Shown: positions 20,837 through 33,289 of the stretch, piece after piece
Position numbering within the stretch: the stretch's first letter is position 1
Layout: every line of letters starts with the position of its first letter
From: Antitrichia curtipendula
Taxonomy: Eukaryota > Streptophyta > Bryopsida > Hypnales > Leucodontaceae
Reading direction: 5' to 3'
DNA length: 64,000 bases
Assembly (NCBI GenBank): GCA_951230915.1
Contig: OX579634.1
Coordinates: 55,379,570-55,443,569 of the forward strand
Position numbers and translations under genes: made by a program
Notes under the pieces: generated by a model
Databases searched by the model: none
The model's input: only the letters and a program-made list of their open reading frames with translations
Told to the model about the DNA's origin: nothing

Positions 20837-21284
20837 AGGGTGCCTCTCATATTTCCGCAAATGGTAGCGATGATACAAAATAGTGTTTGTATTAGGGGGT
20901 TAACCAATGAAATTTGTTTTGTACTTATTTGAATCTCATGATAATTCAATAATAGTAATGCACAATACTCATGGTATGTCATGAGTTGCTTTTAATTGAT
21001 GTATAAGTATTTATGCAATACAAATATGTTTGGATTTGTTTTTTCATAATGGTAAATTTTGCCTTCTTTATTTGTCAAATATGTTTCTTTTGCGTACCTA
21101 TTGCAGAAGATCATACCTATTGTACATTTGTACAAGATCATTTCATGTTATTGTTATGTTATCTTCTATAACCCCATGCCCACAAATCACCCATTTTCAT
21201 TTGCACATACAATTCTATTCGCCTAATCCACTTGTCTGCCTGTTTGCACACTTCAAACATCTTATCGAAATTGTAAAAAACGCT
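20837..21284. other. 3' flank of the RING tail, copy C
   Basis: AT-rich non-coding DNA matching 15,746-16,181 in inverted orientation. No gene is seen. Confidence 0.5.
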
Positions 21285-21690
21285 TGTCCGTCCGACAGGT
21301 TTTAGGTCGGCCCGTTTGCCCGTCCGCCATCCGCCCGTTCGCCTGTTTGCCCGTCCGCTGAACCGACGGCCCAGATTCCCGTCTGCCGACCACCCATCCG
21401 TTGATCCGATGGCCCAGATTCCCGTCCGCCCGTCCGCTGAACTGACGGCCCAGTTTCCCGTCCGCCGACCGCCCATCCGCAGATCCGATGGCCCAGATTC
21501 CCGTCCGCCCGTCCGCTGTTCGAACGGCCCAGATTCCCGTCCGCTCGTCCGTTGATCCAACGGCTTAGATTCCCGTCCGCTGTTCGGGCGGACCAGATTC
21601 CCATCCGCCGACCGCATGTCCGCTGATCCGATGGCTTAGATTCCCGTCCGCTGTTCCGACGGCCCACCTGGACGTCCGCCGTTCGTGTGA
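21285..21690. repeat. Tandem CGTCCG minisatellite at the 5' side of H, right copy
   Basis: Units of about 48 bp around GGCCCAGATTCCCGTCCGCC, each followed by GTCCGCTGAAC or a variant. About eight units are present, against fewer in the left arm. Confidence 0.65.
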
Positions 21691-21981
21691 CCGTTGTGGG
21701 AGGAGTTTTTTTTTTCCCATATTCAACGGTCACATACAGATGAAGACTATAAGAGTCCTGAAATTGACATTTGCAAACACTCCTAAGAAACTGAACGTTA
21801 AGATTTCCAAGGGCTAGGCGCTGCAATTTTTTGTGTCCCTTACTTGGTAATGCATAGTTCAGTAGAAAGGGGGGCCTTGTTTTCCAAGGTTTTGTGCATA
21901 AACATTTGAACGATTTTATCCAATTGTTATCATTACGTTTTGAATTTAGGGTTTCAATACACAGAGCCTAAAACAGCCACC

Positions 21982-22362
21982 ATGACCAAGGATTGGTCTT
22001 CTTGGTACGAAACCCTATTAAATGGAAAAGTACAATGCAAGGCTTGCAAATTGGTATTTGCCAAGAAGCCGGTCCGTATGTTTAGTCATTTGGGATATGC
22101 AGGCACATCGGGGAGTCGTAACAAAGGAATCAGCCTTTGTACTCAAATGACATCTGAAGTTCGAGGTCTATTTGTTCGTTGCAATGGAGTGATTCCACAA
22201 AGAGGTACTCCACACAATGTGGATGGCAACGACACACCTATGCCTATGGTTGTTCGTGCTATGTCAAATGCGAGAGACACTATGAACTCTACCGAAAAAG
22301 ACTCATGCACGGCACCAGAGGAATATGTTGGTGGTTCTTCCCAAGGAAATCCAAGTACATAA
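21982..22362 (+). CDS. BED-type zinc-finger N-terminus of the hAT-like gene, right copy
   Basis: Same as 14824-15204 with one residue changed. The BED finger ligands C-K-A-C and downstream His/Cys are intact. It is followed at once by the hATC frame in another register. Confidence 0.65.
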   Translation: MTKDWSSWYETLLNGKVQCKACKLVFAKKPVRMFSHLGYAGTSGSRNKGISLCTQMTSEVRGLFVRCNGVIPQRGTPHNVDGNDTPMPMVVRAMSNARDTMNSTEKDSCTAPEEYVGGSSQGNPST

Positions 22363-23194
22363 GCATCGGGTGGACGTGGAACTCAGCCGACATCAAGTAG
22401 TAGGCCTCAAAGACAGAGAACTAGCCGACGACACCTATGCCATGGCTGCATGCAAGCGCGTTTTGATGCAAATATGTACACCTTCAGAGTATGCGAAGGT
22501 GGTGAAGGAATTTGTAGCCTTCCGCCATAGGGAACCTCCGTTCCACAACATGTTGGATCCGGGTGAACAACAATTGTCGGCGCATGCTTGGTGGGATTTT
22601 GAGGGCGCGTGCGGGAAGCTCATTGCTCCAATTGCCAAGAGGATTTTGGCCCAACCGATATCATCGTCTTCATGTGAACGAAATTGGAGTAGCTATTCTT
22701 TTGTTCACAACAAATATCGGAACAAGTTGAAGCCACAAAGAGCACAGGATTTGGTATATGTGTATACCAATTCCAAAGTCCTCGGTGCATCAAAGCAAAA
22801 TGACAAGAAGAAGTGGTACAATGAGAACCTCGAGTCGAAGGATTCGGCCTTGTCTTCATCGGAAGACGAGGGTGGTGAATCCGGTGAAGAAGTTGATTCC
22901 CTCATGGACGATGAAGATGACCACGGCATTTGCAATTTCGATGATGAACCGCTTCGAAGCCCACCTCATTATGATGCTGACATTGGAGATTATTGTAAAG
23001 ACCCTTACAAGTTTCCGTTGGATGAGGACGACTATGAATATGACGAAGGTGGACCTTCCATAGCTAAATACTTAGATGGAACCGGGTTGTTGCGTAGTGA
23101 AAACATTCTAGCAAATAGGGAAAATACTCATGCGAAGGTAGCGGAGGAAGATGAGGAAATGGTTATAGGTGATAAAACTCCCCAAATGGATTAA
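22325..23194 (+). CDS. hAT-type C-terminal dimerisation domain protein, right copy
   Basis: Its predicted protein is identical to 13992-14861, including the C-E-R-N-W-S-S-Y signature and the acidic tail, and it ends at TAA 23192-23194. Complete identity with the left copy indicates a very recent inverted duplication or gene conversion. The catalytic core is again missing. Confidence 0.75.
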   Translation: MLVVLPKEIQVHKHRVDVELSRHQVVGLKDRELADDTYAMAACKRVLMQICTPSEYAKVVKEFVAFRHREPPFHNMLDPGEQQLSAHAWWDFEGACGKLIAPIAKRILAQPISSSSCERNWSSYSFVHNKYRNKLKPQRAQDLVYVYTNSKVLGASKQNDKKKWYNENLESKDSALSSSEDEGGESGEEVDSLMDDEDDHGICNFDDEPLRSPPHYDADIGDYCKDPYKFPLDEDDYEYDEGGPSIAKYLDGTGLLRSENILANRENTHAKVAEEDEEMVIGDKTPQMD

Positions 23195-23211
23195 GTGATT
23201 CGAATTCCCGA

Positions 23212-24149
23212 GTGCCAACCATGACAACGGTAGGAGCGGAAGAAAATGATCAACACGAAGACATGAGAGAGTGTGGGGTGAAGTCCCACACAAATGTAGT
23301 CAACCAAAATATTGAATTACCAAGGGCATTGACAAGTGAAACTATTGGACTTTTCGGCATTCAAAATGCCCAAGCACCTCGAATAGAGGGAAGTCAAGAT
23401 CCATGTGTATTGGAGTCCGTGTGCCCAATGCCACACCGCAACGCCAAAGACATGAAGCACCTCGTGCGAGATCCTCAATTACCATCACGTAGCGGTCCTT
23501 GACATGAACTATATACAAGCGGTAGCACGACTTTGAATGGTCCTGGAGACTCACGGTTTAAAGAACAACATTTGAGCAATTTGAAAGAATTGCACATTGG
23601 AGCCAATCCCAATCCATCCGTTTCATCAGACAACGATGATGTGCAAACATTGGAGTCTATGTTTCGTCGATTTTCTGGCCATGCAAAGCATTCTCCGATC
23701 AAATTTTCAAACCCTACAGTGGAAGCTTTGTCCGCAGAGAAGACAAACATTCCAGGAGGTCGGAAGCACGTCCACCCGCGGTGAAGGAGTCCAAAAAAGC
23801 TAAGAAGAAAAGAATAATGGAGCCTTTTGCAATCTCTCCATTGAAAAAACAAAATGTAGGTAGAACCCCCCTTGATGCAAGTCTGCCTCTAACCAAGCGA
23901 AAGGTGAAACCAATCCACGATCTTAAGGGAGGTATTGGAAAGTCTCTACTAAAAGTCAAAAGGGATCATAAGTTAGGTAGACCAGTGAGATCAAGCACAT
24001 CGAAACAAGTACAAGAAGAAGGAGGGAAGATTGTACAATCTTCATCAGATAGTATGCAAAATTCATCCAGTGACGATGATTCCGGATGGGATACAACAGG
24101 TCATAGTAGCGGGACTGAAGTCAAAGGAGATAGTGACTATCAGCCATAA
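23212..24149 (+). pseudogene. C-terminal extension of the hAT-like gene, right copy
   Basis: Same pieces and same breaks as 13037-13974: 23212-23502, then 23533-23784 in the same frame after a TGA, then 23781-24149 in a shifted frame ending in an acidic Ser/Asp tail. The breaks predate the duplication. Confidence 0.4.
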
Positions 24150-24329
24150 TTTATAAAGATTGAGAAGATGTAAACTTGGGTGTTTAGTTTTTTACCCTAA
24201 ACACATTATGTTATGACAATTCATTGTTCGAACTTTAAGTTTGTAATACAAATTTGCTCATTCATGTTGTGCACACCATCAAAATTTTGTTATTTCAAAT
24301 ACCTTAAAACTAGCGAAGACCATCTGTCC

Positions 24330-24525
24330 ACTTGTCCGCCCATCCGCCTCGTGGCCCGTCCGCGCCTTGGTCACCTCCGTCCGACAATCCGACGGTCCGA
24401 CCGCCTGTCCGCCTGGTGGCCCATCCGCGCCTTGGTCACCTCCGTCCGACAGGCGGACGGTCTGACCGCCCGTCCGCCTGGTGGCCTGTCCGCGCCTTGG
24501 TCACCTCCGATCGCCCGTCGGACCA
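24330..24525. repeat. About three tandem 66-bp CGTCCG units at the 3' side of H, right copy
   Basis: Unit of about 66 bp containing GCCTTGGTCACCTCCGTCCG and GGTGGCCCATCCGC, repeated three times with small differences. The left arm has one unit. Confidence 0.65.
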
Positions 24526-24529
24526 TCGC

Positions 24530-26520
24530 AGTTCATGTTTTTTCTCATTTAGTGCAGCATAGGATTCCTGAAATGACCAGGTCATCTCCAAAGAGTGTGC
24601 CTTCATGACAACAAGCATCCAATGTGAATACTTCAAAGACATTGAACTCCTCATGGCACCGACATCAAACTTCATTCTTCAATGTGCACATCATATTTTT
24701 AGGTTCAATCCTGAAATTAAACATCTCAATGATATTTTGAAATGACCATCTTGAAAGATCAAAATGAAATGCTACCTATAGTTCTAAATTTTTTCTTCTA
24801 AATTTTTGATGATATATTGTAGATTTAATTATTCAAAAATTTATTTGGATTTTAATCATATATTACTATATATTGTAAGACATCTCAATTTTAAAATAAT
24901 TGTTTTTATGAAGAAATTTGTCGAAGTAAGCCAAATCCAACTTAATGTCATGAAACTAAAAACAATTGCTATGTACTTATATAATACTATTGCATCAAAG
25001 TCACGATCTTCTAAGATATTTGTATGCGAAGTTCTAATATAGGATTTAGAATTTAGGATTTAGGGTTCATGTCATTCATATAAATGTTGTCCAAATTAGA
25101 AGCGTATTTTGAAAATGGATGTGTGATAATATTTTGATGTAATATTAAAAAATCATTTTGGTCATGATAGTATAGATTGATACCTAATTACCTACTTATA
25201 AGAAATTGCCCCATTCAATGTCAAATAATGTTGTCAAAAATCATTTGGAGTTATATAACTTATATGTTGCAGACTTGCGGTCTTACGGAGTGCGGATCAT
25301 GAAGTTAGAAAAAGCATATAGAGTTGTCTTATGTCTCTAGAATTCAAAATTCTTTATTCAAAATTGATATCAAAGAATATTAATTGTCTATTAGAATATT
25401 TTTTTCATTGGGATTAACAATTCTTCAATTCTTCCAAAAGTTATTAGCGTATTATTTTTCATTTAATAGTGCATCAATTTCTACTTCACAAATTTTAAAA
25501 AATGAATGTATAGTTCTTTTGAGTTTAACCTCTAATTCTCTAAAGTCCCATTGTCCCATCGGGGGACAAAATGGATGTAAGATTTTTAGACAGGCTCCTA
25601 TGGCCTCAATATTTTTTGTAAATTTCTGAGTTTTTTTGGTATCTTTTAGAATAAATAACTTGAAGTATTCATTTTTGAATTGAATTCTAAGAGTTAAAAT
25701 AAAATAAAAAAATTCATGAGGTCTAGATTCCTTGCTAGAATAATCTCAGAGTGGAAATTAGTATATTTCAATTCTATCTTACTATCTTAGAGCTATTAAT
25801 GATTTAATTTTTCCTTCGATCTTGAATCTACTTCTACCTAACAATTTTTTAATGAGTGAAAACTAAGTGTTTCTTTTTAAATATCTTTTTTTTAGATTCT
25901 CAACTCAATTGTTTATCATATAAAATGAGACATTCACCATCACTGGAGTAGCCTTTTTTAGTTAAAAAGGTTCATCGCAAAAAAATGTAGTTAAGCAAGG
26001 TGCCAAGGTGCCTAAAAAATAGGGATTAAACATTTCACATTTAATCATTTATTCATAACTCAATTGCCTAAATTTTGGCTAAAATGCACAAGGTGAAAGA
26101 CGTACGTGAATATTCCTCAAAGGGTTGAATGACCAAACATCCCAATTTAGAAAAGCTAGAGAAGTAAACATTTAATTTTTAAATTCCATGCACAATTGCA
26201 CATTGGTGAATTCTTTGAGGTATAAATTCATTCAACTAATGTGGGACAATGGTGTTGATAAAGTTACATAAAATGTCTATTGTTGAATTTGTTTAACAAA
26301 ATATATTCACATAAGAAATTAAAAATTGACTTCAAAGCTTTATTTGCGAACTTGTGCGTGCTATGAATTCAAGAAACAGCTAAACCCAATCAAGAATCCT
26401 CAAGTTAAAAGATCGCTAGAGTTCTATTTAATGATTCAAGTTTTTTAAGTAAAAAAGTGAATGTCGATGAGATTTTTGTCTTTCCCATCCTTGTCATTAT
26501 TTGCTGGTTGAGGTCGTTTT
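24530..26520. other. AT-rich non-coding DNA between H and K2
   Basis: The inverted match of 7,166-12,775 without the 3.4-kb insertion (empty site about 24,820-24,835) and without the 200-bp telomere-like stretch. Frames here are short and chance-like. Confidence 0.55.
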
Positions 26521-26529
26521 AGGAGTCAA

Positions 26530-27075
26530 ATGATGCAGCCGTCTGCCTAGTTGGACGACCTCGAAAAATCTCTCAGTTTGATCTCCACTTGAGAGAGGCT
26601 ATCCGATCAGACGGATTGCCCAGGGTGGACGGTCCTTACGAGGCGGACGACTGTCTGTCCGCGTCGTCTGGTCCGTCCGATCAGGTGGACGGTCGAGGCG
26701 TCCGCCTTCGATAAGAGGGTCGGACAGTCCAGAGCGGATGGCGGCCGTCCGATGAGTCAGACAGGTGGCGTCCGCCTGATCGGAAGGTCCTTACGATGCG
26801 GACGACTGTCCGTCTGTGTCATCTCATCTGCCCGATCAGGCGGACGGGCGAGGCGTCCGCCTTCGATTTTAGGATCGGACGGCCCAAAGCAGACGGCGGC
26901 CGTCCGATTCACCGGGGCCGTCCGATGAGTCGGACGGGTGGCGTCCACCTGATTGGACGGTTCTGACGAGGCGGACGATGATCCGTCCGCCTCGTCGGGT
27001 CTGTCCGATCAGGCGGACGGTCGAGGCGTCCACCTTGCATAAAAGAGTCGGACGGCCTGTCCGCTCCTCACTTTT
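26530..27075. repeat. CGTCCG-rich subterminal block, inner end of K2
   Basis: About 540 bp of CGGACGG/GTCCGCCT words, longer and rearranged relative to 6740-7165. It lies directly upstream of the K2 kinase. Confidence 0.6.
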
Positions 27076-27283
27076 ATCTTCCCCCTTGTGTCATGCACGA
27101 GAGAGCGGAGAGCTTGGTGGTTTATCCTCCATTGGCTCCTTTCTAAGGGAAGATAAGAGTGTGATTTCTAGGAGATACTTGTTGCTTTTTTTTTCTACAT
27201 TTCGTGTATGATCATTTGGCAATTCGTATATTGCCTTGTGGATTACAAATTGCAAGTGCACTTCTAAACGTGATTTCATCAGG

Positions 27284-28768
27284 ATGCCGAGATCAAAGAA
27301 GGCTGCGAAGAACAAACGAGTGAAGCCGGACAGTGAGGCGAGTATGGACGCTCCCTCTCTCGGTTGCAAAGCATTTCTCATTGAATGCATTGTCAATTTT
27401 TATGAGTCGGAAACCACTGCGTCGTTGTATACCAAATATGCGAGGTATGAAGAAGAGTGCCCAGATAAATTCAAGGGAGATATGATACAGAAGTTCATGG
27501 ATGCTTTAAATGTACCCTACTGGATTCATGAAATGGAGAAGAAGGGCTTTCAACAATTTTTGAGGAACAAGGTCCATGATGCATTGTGGAATGCAAAGGT
27601 AATCTTAGAGAAGTACGGGAAGCAACACCGCGTAGGTGATGGCGCTTTTGAACAGGTCATTTTGAGGGCAGACTTGTTTGTTCGCCAGTGCGCCCCTTTT
27701 GCAAAGAATCAAAATAGGCAAGGTTCAATGGGTTGGTGGAATAGTGATGAGGGACTTGTGGAGTTGCAACATGGGTGACGACATCTCTTAGCGCTTCCGG
27801 AAACAGCAAGGGTGATTCCACAAGATGATCAAATCCTGAGGGATGGATACGCAACAATTCGGAGGGTCCGAATTGAAGGATGTTGTGAGATACCCACATT
27901 TTGAGAGTTCGCAGCGAAGGTATCTCATCAACAACGCTTACAACCTCCGCTCGCAAGGTTGAAACACCAAAACGAGTCAATGGCAGTGAGAATTCCACAT
28001 GATGGAGTTATCCGGTTTTCTGCTGTTCATGCAACGCAAAACGAAGGGTACTCGTATTGGTGGAAGGGCGGAACATTGAAGCAAATGTTAAAATTAGATA
28101 AGGAATATCCCGATAATATTGGCATTCGGTTGGCTTATTCTCAACCGACCCCGGAAGAGGTGACCAAAGCTTTTTTTCTTGGTCGTTGGAGGAAGAAGCG
28201 CACAGAGCTTGCATGGGCACTAGTGTACCTCATGAATGCAGTGCATAGCGCTGGACATTTGCACAATGATCTTTCACTGGACAATATTATGTTTCACTTT
28301 TCCAATGATGAGGCACGTGTTTACATTGGAGTTTGCGATTGGGGCATGACTACTTTACGTAATGAACCAATGAAGTCCTTGTACACGTTCACCTCTCAGA
28401 GTGAGCGGACTGATACCTTGAAAAAGAAGTGGTGGGTGGACCCTTCTATTGCATACTTGCATAGAAGAGATGCGGATGTGTCAATGATACCGGATTTATC
28501 ACGTAAATCGGAGGAATATGTGGTTGGTCGAATAGCTCAAGCCATCAACAATGGTTGCATGTCGGCAGACTATGTAAGCTTACATCGGGAAAATGAAGGA
28601 CATACAAGATTTAGCCATGAGGATTTGGCAAAGATTTTTCACCTTTACTTGGAGCGCCTTTGTGATTTGGTGATTGATTCTCTCGGTAGCTTGTCCGAAA
28701 TCATCCATCGATTTACCAATAATTACAACTGGCCTATTCCGGATGAACACTTCCGCCACTCATATTAG
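27284..28768 (+). pseudogene. TE-borne protein-kinase-like gene, K2
   Basis: ATG 27284 to TAG 28766-28768 spans 495 codons, the same length as K1. It is broken by TGA 27776-27778 (K1 has Arg, CGA) and TGA 27902-27904 (K1 has Trp). The catalytic loop H-N-D-L-S-L-D-N and C-D-W-G-M are intact. The protein is roughly 95% identical to K1 by eye, clearly more diverged than the neighbouring hAT genes. The partner gene is separated from it by the 28-kb insertion and lies at 58500-59597. Confidence 0.7.
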
Positions 28769-29406
28769 TGTCTATGGTGTTAGTGAACGACATAGAAGTA
28801 ATAGAACTATAGAAGTATTAGGTAAATGTAGAGGCGAGTACATAAATTTGCATGATTGTTTGCAAACTATCTAGTATATATATGCACCATCAATGTATGC
28901 CAATATATGTGCACCCTTATAATTCATATAAAGTTTTGAAATGTTTGTGTGTTTTGAAACTTCCAATGTCCAATGTCTACCATCTATTTATGCATTCATC
29001 ATATGTTTTGCTTGAAATCTTTGGATGAGAAGTGCAATGCAACAATTATTGTTGATGGATGTTAGCTTGGTATGGTTGGGTTCAAAATTGTATAATCAAT
29101 GTTGAACACATATAACCCCTAACAGATCAAAGTGGTTTTTTTGGCAACATAGCGATTTTGGGCAACTCACTACAAATGGAATTTATATTTTTTTTCTTTG
29201 AAATTTTCATACAACACGTGCTCAAGGAGTAGCTTTATGGCCCAACAATTTTCATAAATTTTGACTACATGGTTAAAAAGTTATTGCATGATATGTCATT
29301 TTCAGTCCTTGGCGGGCAGCACGGGCAGCAAAAAAAACTTCTTCAAAAATCACTTTTTAAGAAAATAAAAATTTGAAATTGGTTCTTTAGATTTATATGT
29401 ACGTGG
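28769..29406. other. AT-rich K2 spacer, proximal part
   Basis: Matches the complement of about 4,440-5,068. It is interrupted by the insertion at 29,411/29,412 and resumes at 57,584. Confidence 0.6.
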
Positions 29407-29411
29407 GAAGC
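29407..29411. repeat. Target-site duplication GAAGC (left)
   Basis: GAAGC here and at 57579-57583 flanks the TGTCGCA...TGCGACA element. K1 shows the uninterrupted site near 4430. Confidence 0.85.
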
Positions 29412-29987
29412 TGTCGCAACCTGAATTTTTGGTTTTCAGTTGTTTATCTAGAAAACGGATCGGAAACTATCAATTAGTATCTAGGTTTTGTTTAGAAACA
29501 GCAGAGGATGGAAAATTATGCAAGACATTGGAGTAGTAGAACAGTTGGAATGAATCCGATCTTAGCAGTGACAGCTAGGTTCCGGATTGGAATCGGAACC
29601 TTGTCCGGAAGAAGTAGTGAACCGGATTAGGGTTAGAGAACCGGATTTGGGTTAGACCGGATTGGTGGGACCGGATCGGTAAACGTCATCATGACGACTT
29701 TTAGGTCAAGAGAGACTATAAAAGCCCAGGACCTCCTCAGTCATTCTCCATTTCCAAACTCCGTTTGGTGAGAGTTGTTTCTTTGCGCCCCTCATTTTCA
29801 GCATTGTGAGTGTGCGCATGTGTGTGTGCAAGTGTTAGAAGTGTGGTGCAGGGTAGATTTCCGGTTGCGTACCGATCGCAATGCAAGTTTCCGGTTGAGA
29901 TCGGAGAGTGAAAGTGAGAACGGGACGTGCGGCTAAGACTGAGTGAGGTAGAATCAGAAAGGGACTGTCTCTATCTAGTCTGTGTCC

Positions 29988-31264
29988 ATGCCGCAGCTCA
30001 GGCGGAACAGACCAGGGCCATCCACGTCGTCGGCTCCGGTTAAACTCCAGAAGGTTGTTCCGGTTCTCCCCTCAAAGGAGGAGGAGAAAGAGATGCTTAG
30101 GTTAGATCTCAACCGGATGGGGTGTCAGGGTTTGCTCGACAAACCCTGGGGTTTTAAAGATGAGCAGATGGTGAAAGAGATCCAAGGGAAGTAGACGAAT
30201 CAGTTCGACAACACCATTCGTTGTGTTCCGGCGGAGTGGACGGAAGAGATCTGGAGGGAGGTATACAAATTCCGGGCAGGAGGCCACGGGATGGCAAACC
30301 GGAAGGACGAGTACATCTGGGGCAAGTTCCGAGGAGCGGTCAACCCCAAGGACGGATACGCGGTGGAAGACTGCATTGACAACCGACACCGGAAGCTGTT
30401 GCAGTTTCTCATTCCGATCCTACATCCGGAGAAGCCGACAAGGGTGACGATCACCCTCGGCAACACCATTTTCAGTGCTCTGAGCGGAGACCGGAAGGCG
30501 GACTGGGCCCGGATCATGTTCGATCTAGTAGCCCAGCTAGCGACGAGGGTCGGAAGGAGTAGGCCGACACCTGTGTGTCCCTACCTCTTCCACCTCTACG
30601 AGCAACACCAGCTCCTATTGGACTCAGAAGAGAAGGAGTGGAAGGCCCATGAGAATCTCCTGAAATACGGGGAATCGGAAATGGATGAAGAAGAAGAGGA
30701 GACTGGATCCGAGACTAAAGAAGAAGATGAAGAAGAGGCGGAGAGGCAGATCAAGCGGCATAAGACAACGTCTCTGACCGGAAGAGAATCTCTGCTCGGT
30801 GACAAGACCGGAAAGGAGAAGACACCGGAAGGGGAGAAGGCAGGCTGTTCGAAGAAGGGACCTGCCGATCCGTTCGAGAAGCTGGTCAAGACCCTCTGCG
30901 ACATCCGCGCAGATTGGGAGGCGAAGATAATCGCCTTGATCCAGATCGGAGAGTTGGTGCAGGCAGCACCGGATAGCAAGTTGCCGAGGAAGGTAGCGGA
31001 TTGCATCACCAATCCGACCGAGATCCGGAAGCAAGAAGCAGAGATCCGTCGACTTCAGGAAGAGGTCGACATGCTGAAGGCAGAAGTAGCCACCTTCAAG
31101 GAAGACATGGCCGCCATCCGGATGATGGCAGACGAAACGCAGAAGGTGGCGGAAGCAGTGAAGACGACTTTCGGTGAGGCCGGAAGCGCGGTAGTCAGGG
31201 CCAGACTCTTCAACGAGAAGGTCTTGGAGGAGAAGAAACTATCCGGTTCCCGGATAGTTCGGAT
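29988..31264 (+). pseudogene. Gag-like TE protein, copy 2, N-terminal part
   Basis: From ATG 29988 the frame is homologous to 10146-12053 (M-G-C-Q-G-L-L-D-K-P-W; F-L-I-P-I-L-H-P-E-K-P; C-P-Y-L-F-H-L-Y). It has one in-frame TAG at 30192-30194. An acidic Glu-rich linker and a coiled coil follow. Homology stops at about 31,264 where the nested insertion begins, and the C-terminus resumes at 56,037. Confidence 0.65.
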
Positions 31265-31684
31265 CTGTGGGCGCAAGGTTACCCACCCTTGGTAATCAGG
31301 CGAACACCGACCAGGTTCTATGCCTTTATCCATCTTTTTAAATATAAGGGGGTGTTGTGAGCGCGGTCCACTGTGCCTTCCAAGCAATGGATCTTTTGTG
31401 CTAACGTTTTTTGAGTGTCGTGGATGGCAGCGAATACTACTAGAATTGCATGGATAACTCGCAAGCTGACTGTGATGAACAAAAGTGATTGGTAATTCCT
31501 ACCTCCTTAACTGTCTATCCTATGTATAGGGTTGGCTGGGTAGTTGGCGTCATTTCTAACGTCCCTAACTACGTAAGTGGGGAACCTTTACGTTCCTTCC
31601 ATGAGTGTTGACAACTATTTTTTGGAGGGTTGACACTTCTCTCGGAAGTTTCAACCCTACGGCTAACCCTAAGCTTAAGCCTTT

Positions 31685-31950
31685 CCTCTAATTCCTGACT
31701 TCTAAATATAACTCTAGATTTTTACTTCTAATTATAACTCTAGATTTTTACTTCTAATTATAACTCTAAATTTTTACTCCTAATTATAACTCTAAATTTT
31801 TACTCCTAAACTTAACTCTGGATTTTTACTCCTAAATTTAACTCTAAATTTTTACTCCTAATTTTTAATTCTAAATGTTTATTTCTAATTTTTTAACTCT
31901 AAATTTTTACTCCTAATTGTAACTCTAAATGTTTACTCCTAATTTTTTAA
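31685..31950. repeat. AT-rich minisatellite split by the TTAA transposon
   Basis: About ten imperfect units of 23-25 bp, around AACTCTAAATTTTTACTCCT followed by AATTAT. Two more units resume at 53,124-53,175 on the other side of the 21-kb element. The variant with TTTTTTAACTC at 31,893 shows the uninterrupted TTAA target. Confidence 0.75.
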
Positions 31951-31978
31951 ATGCCAGATTTAACTACTTCTGGACTTT
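31951..31978 (+). repeat. Left terminal inverted repeat
   Basis: About 28 bp starting ATGCCAGATTTAACTAC. It is immediately followed by sequence able to pair with it (TTCTGGACT ... AGTCCAGAA), so the end itself can form a small hairpin. Confidence 0.8.
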
Positions 31979-32004
31979 CAATAGTCCAGAATTAAAGAGA
32001 TGGT

Positions 32005-33280
32005 GAAATCCCCCGATCTACCTCAATTTCTGCACTCATAAGTCTTTTGGAGAGTGCTTCTTCGTGTGCTTGGAAATGCTAGAAAATTTGTAAATTACTA
32101 TTCCGTAGTTGACTGTGTCAGAGTTCACGTGTCTGGATTGGGAGATCTGTGGACCAGGTTTCCATAATTTCAGCATCCCGTTTACAGCCCACGTCCCCGA
32201 ACCTATCGAGAGATCCCACGATGACAACTAGTTCAAGCAAATACGGCTCCGAGCCCTATATTAATACCTCACTCACCGTTCTGTTTGAAACGAATGCATC
32301 GTGAGATCCCCTGACAAGGTTGTCGAATATGCGGCAGCTTCAGTGACAATCTTTGTGTCGAAGCGCTACAGTTTGATTCATGTGCTGTAGACAGTGCAAT
32401 TTATAGATACATTAATGGAAGAAAACTTGGAATTCACTGGAAGTCCCAAACATCACTTCAGAATTATCAAACAAGCACTTCCTCTCGGGAAGAAGGAGAC
32501 CATTTTTATCTAAGCAGGAGATCCCCCGATGGAGTGCTAATACAAGAAACATTGTCATTTCACACTACATCCAGTGGAATGACAGGACTGTAGACAAGTG
32601 AGTCACAAGTGTTCAGACATTCAGCATACATCTGTAGACTGATGAATATCGGCTACTATACTATTTCATCTAAGGTATTTCAGTTTGTGTGGAGAAAATC
32701 GGGGTTCTATCACTACTGAAATACATCCAGTCTCTGATGTCCACGTAATTCTGAACATGCAAAACCCAGTCGACTGGAATTCCAACACGGACTGAAAGGG
32801 TAAAAAAATAAATGCGTATTCAGACTAATCTTTGTGCATGTATAATCCAAACACTGTATTTGTCATTGATAAAAACATGAACCACTTCCATTTCAGCAGA
32901 GGAAAGAAAAACAGCCCGCACTTCACATATCAGGTGACTGCCCGTGTTTCGCACGCATAATGAACACCATAAACGAATTCATATATTCATCAAGATTTAT
33001 GATGCTAATACATGTCACATAAAAACAACACTGAGAGGTTCATCGTCTAACAGTCGAACTCAAACAGGGTAGTGTACATAGAAAACCTAACTTTTGACTA
33101 AGCTACCTCAACGTCGAAAGCCTCGCGGGATCTCACGATTTCCGCAGCGACCTGAACAATGCATCGTGAGATCACATGATGGCCGCGACAACCCCCGCAA
33201 TGCATCGTGGGATATCACGATAGGCGCGCTACTCCACCGTATGTCGGGAGATCTCACGATGGATTACTGTTCTCGGACAA
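32005..33280. other. Left subterminal region with palindromes
   Basis: Non-coding 1.3 kb beyond the end of the DUF7869-like gene. Half or full palindromes lie near 32009, 32212, 32299, 32519, 33128, 33163, 33204-33221 and 33247, the last four packed into ~140 bp. Confidence 0.6.
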
Positions 33281-33289
33281 GGCGCTTGA

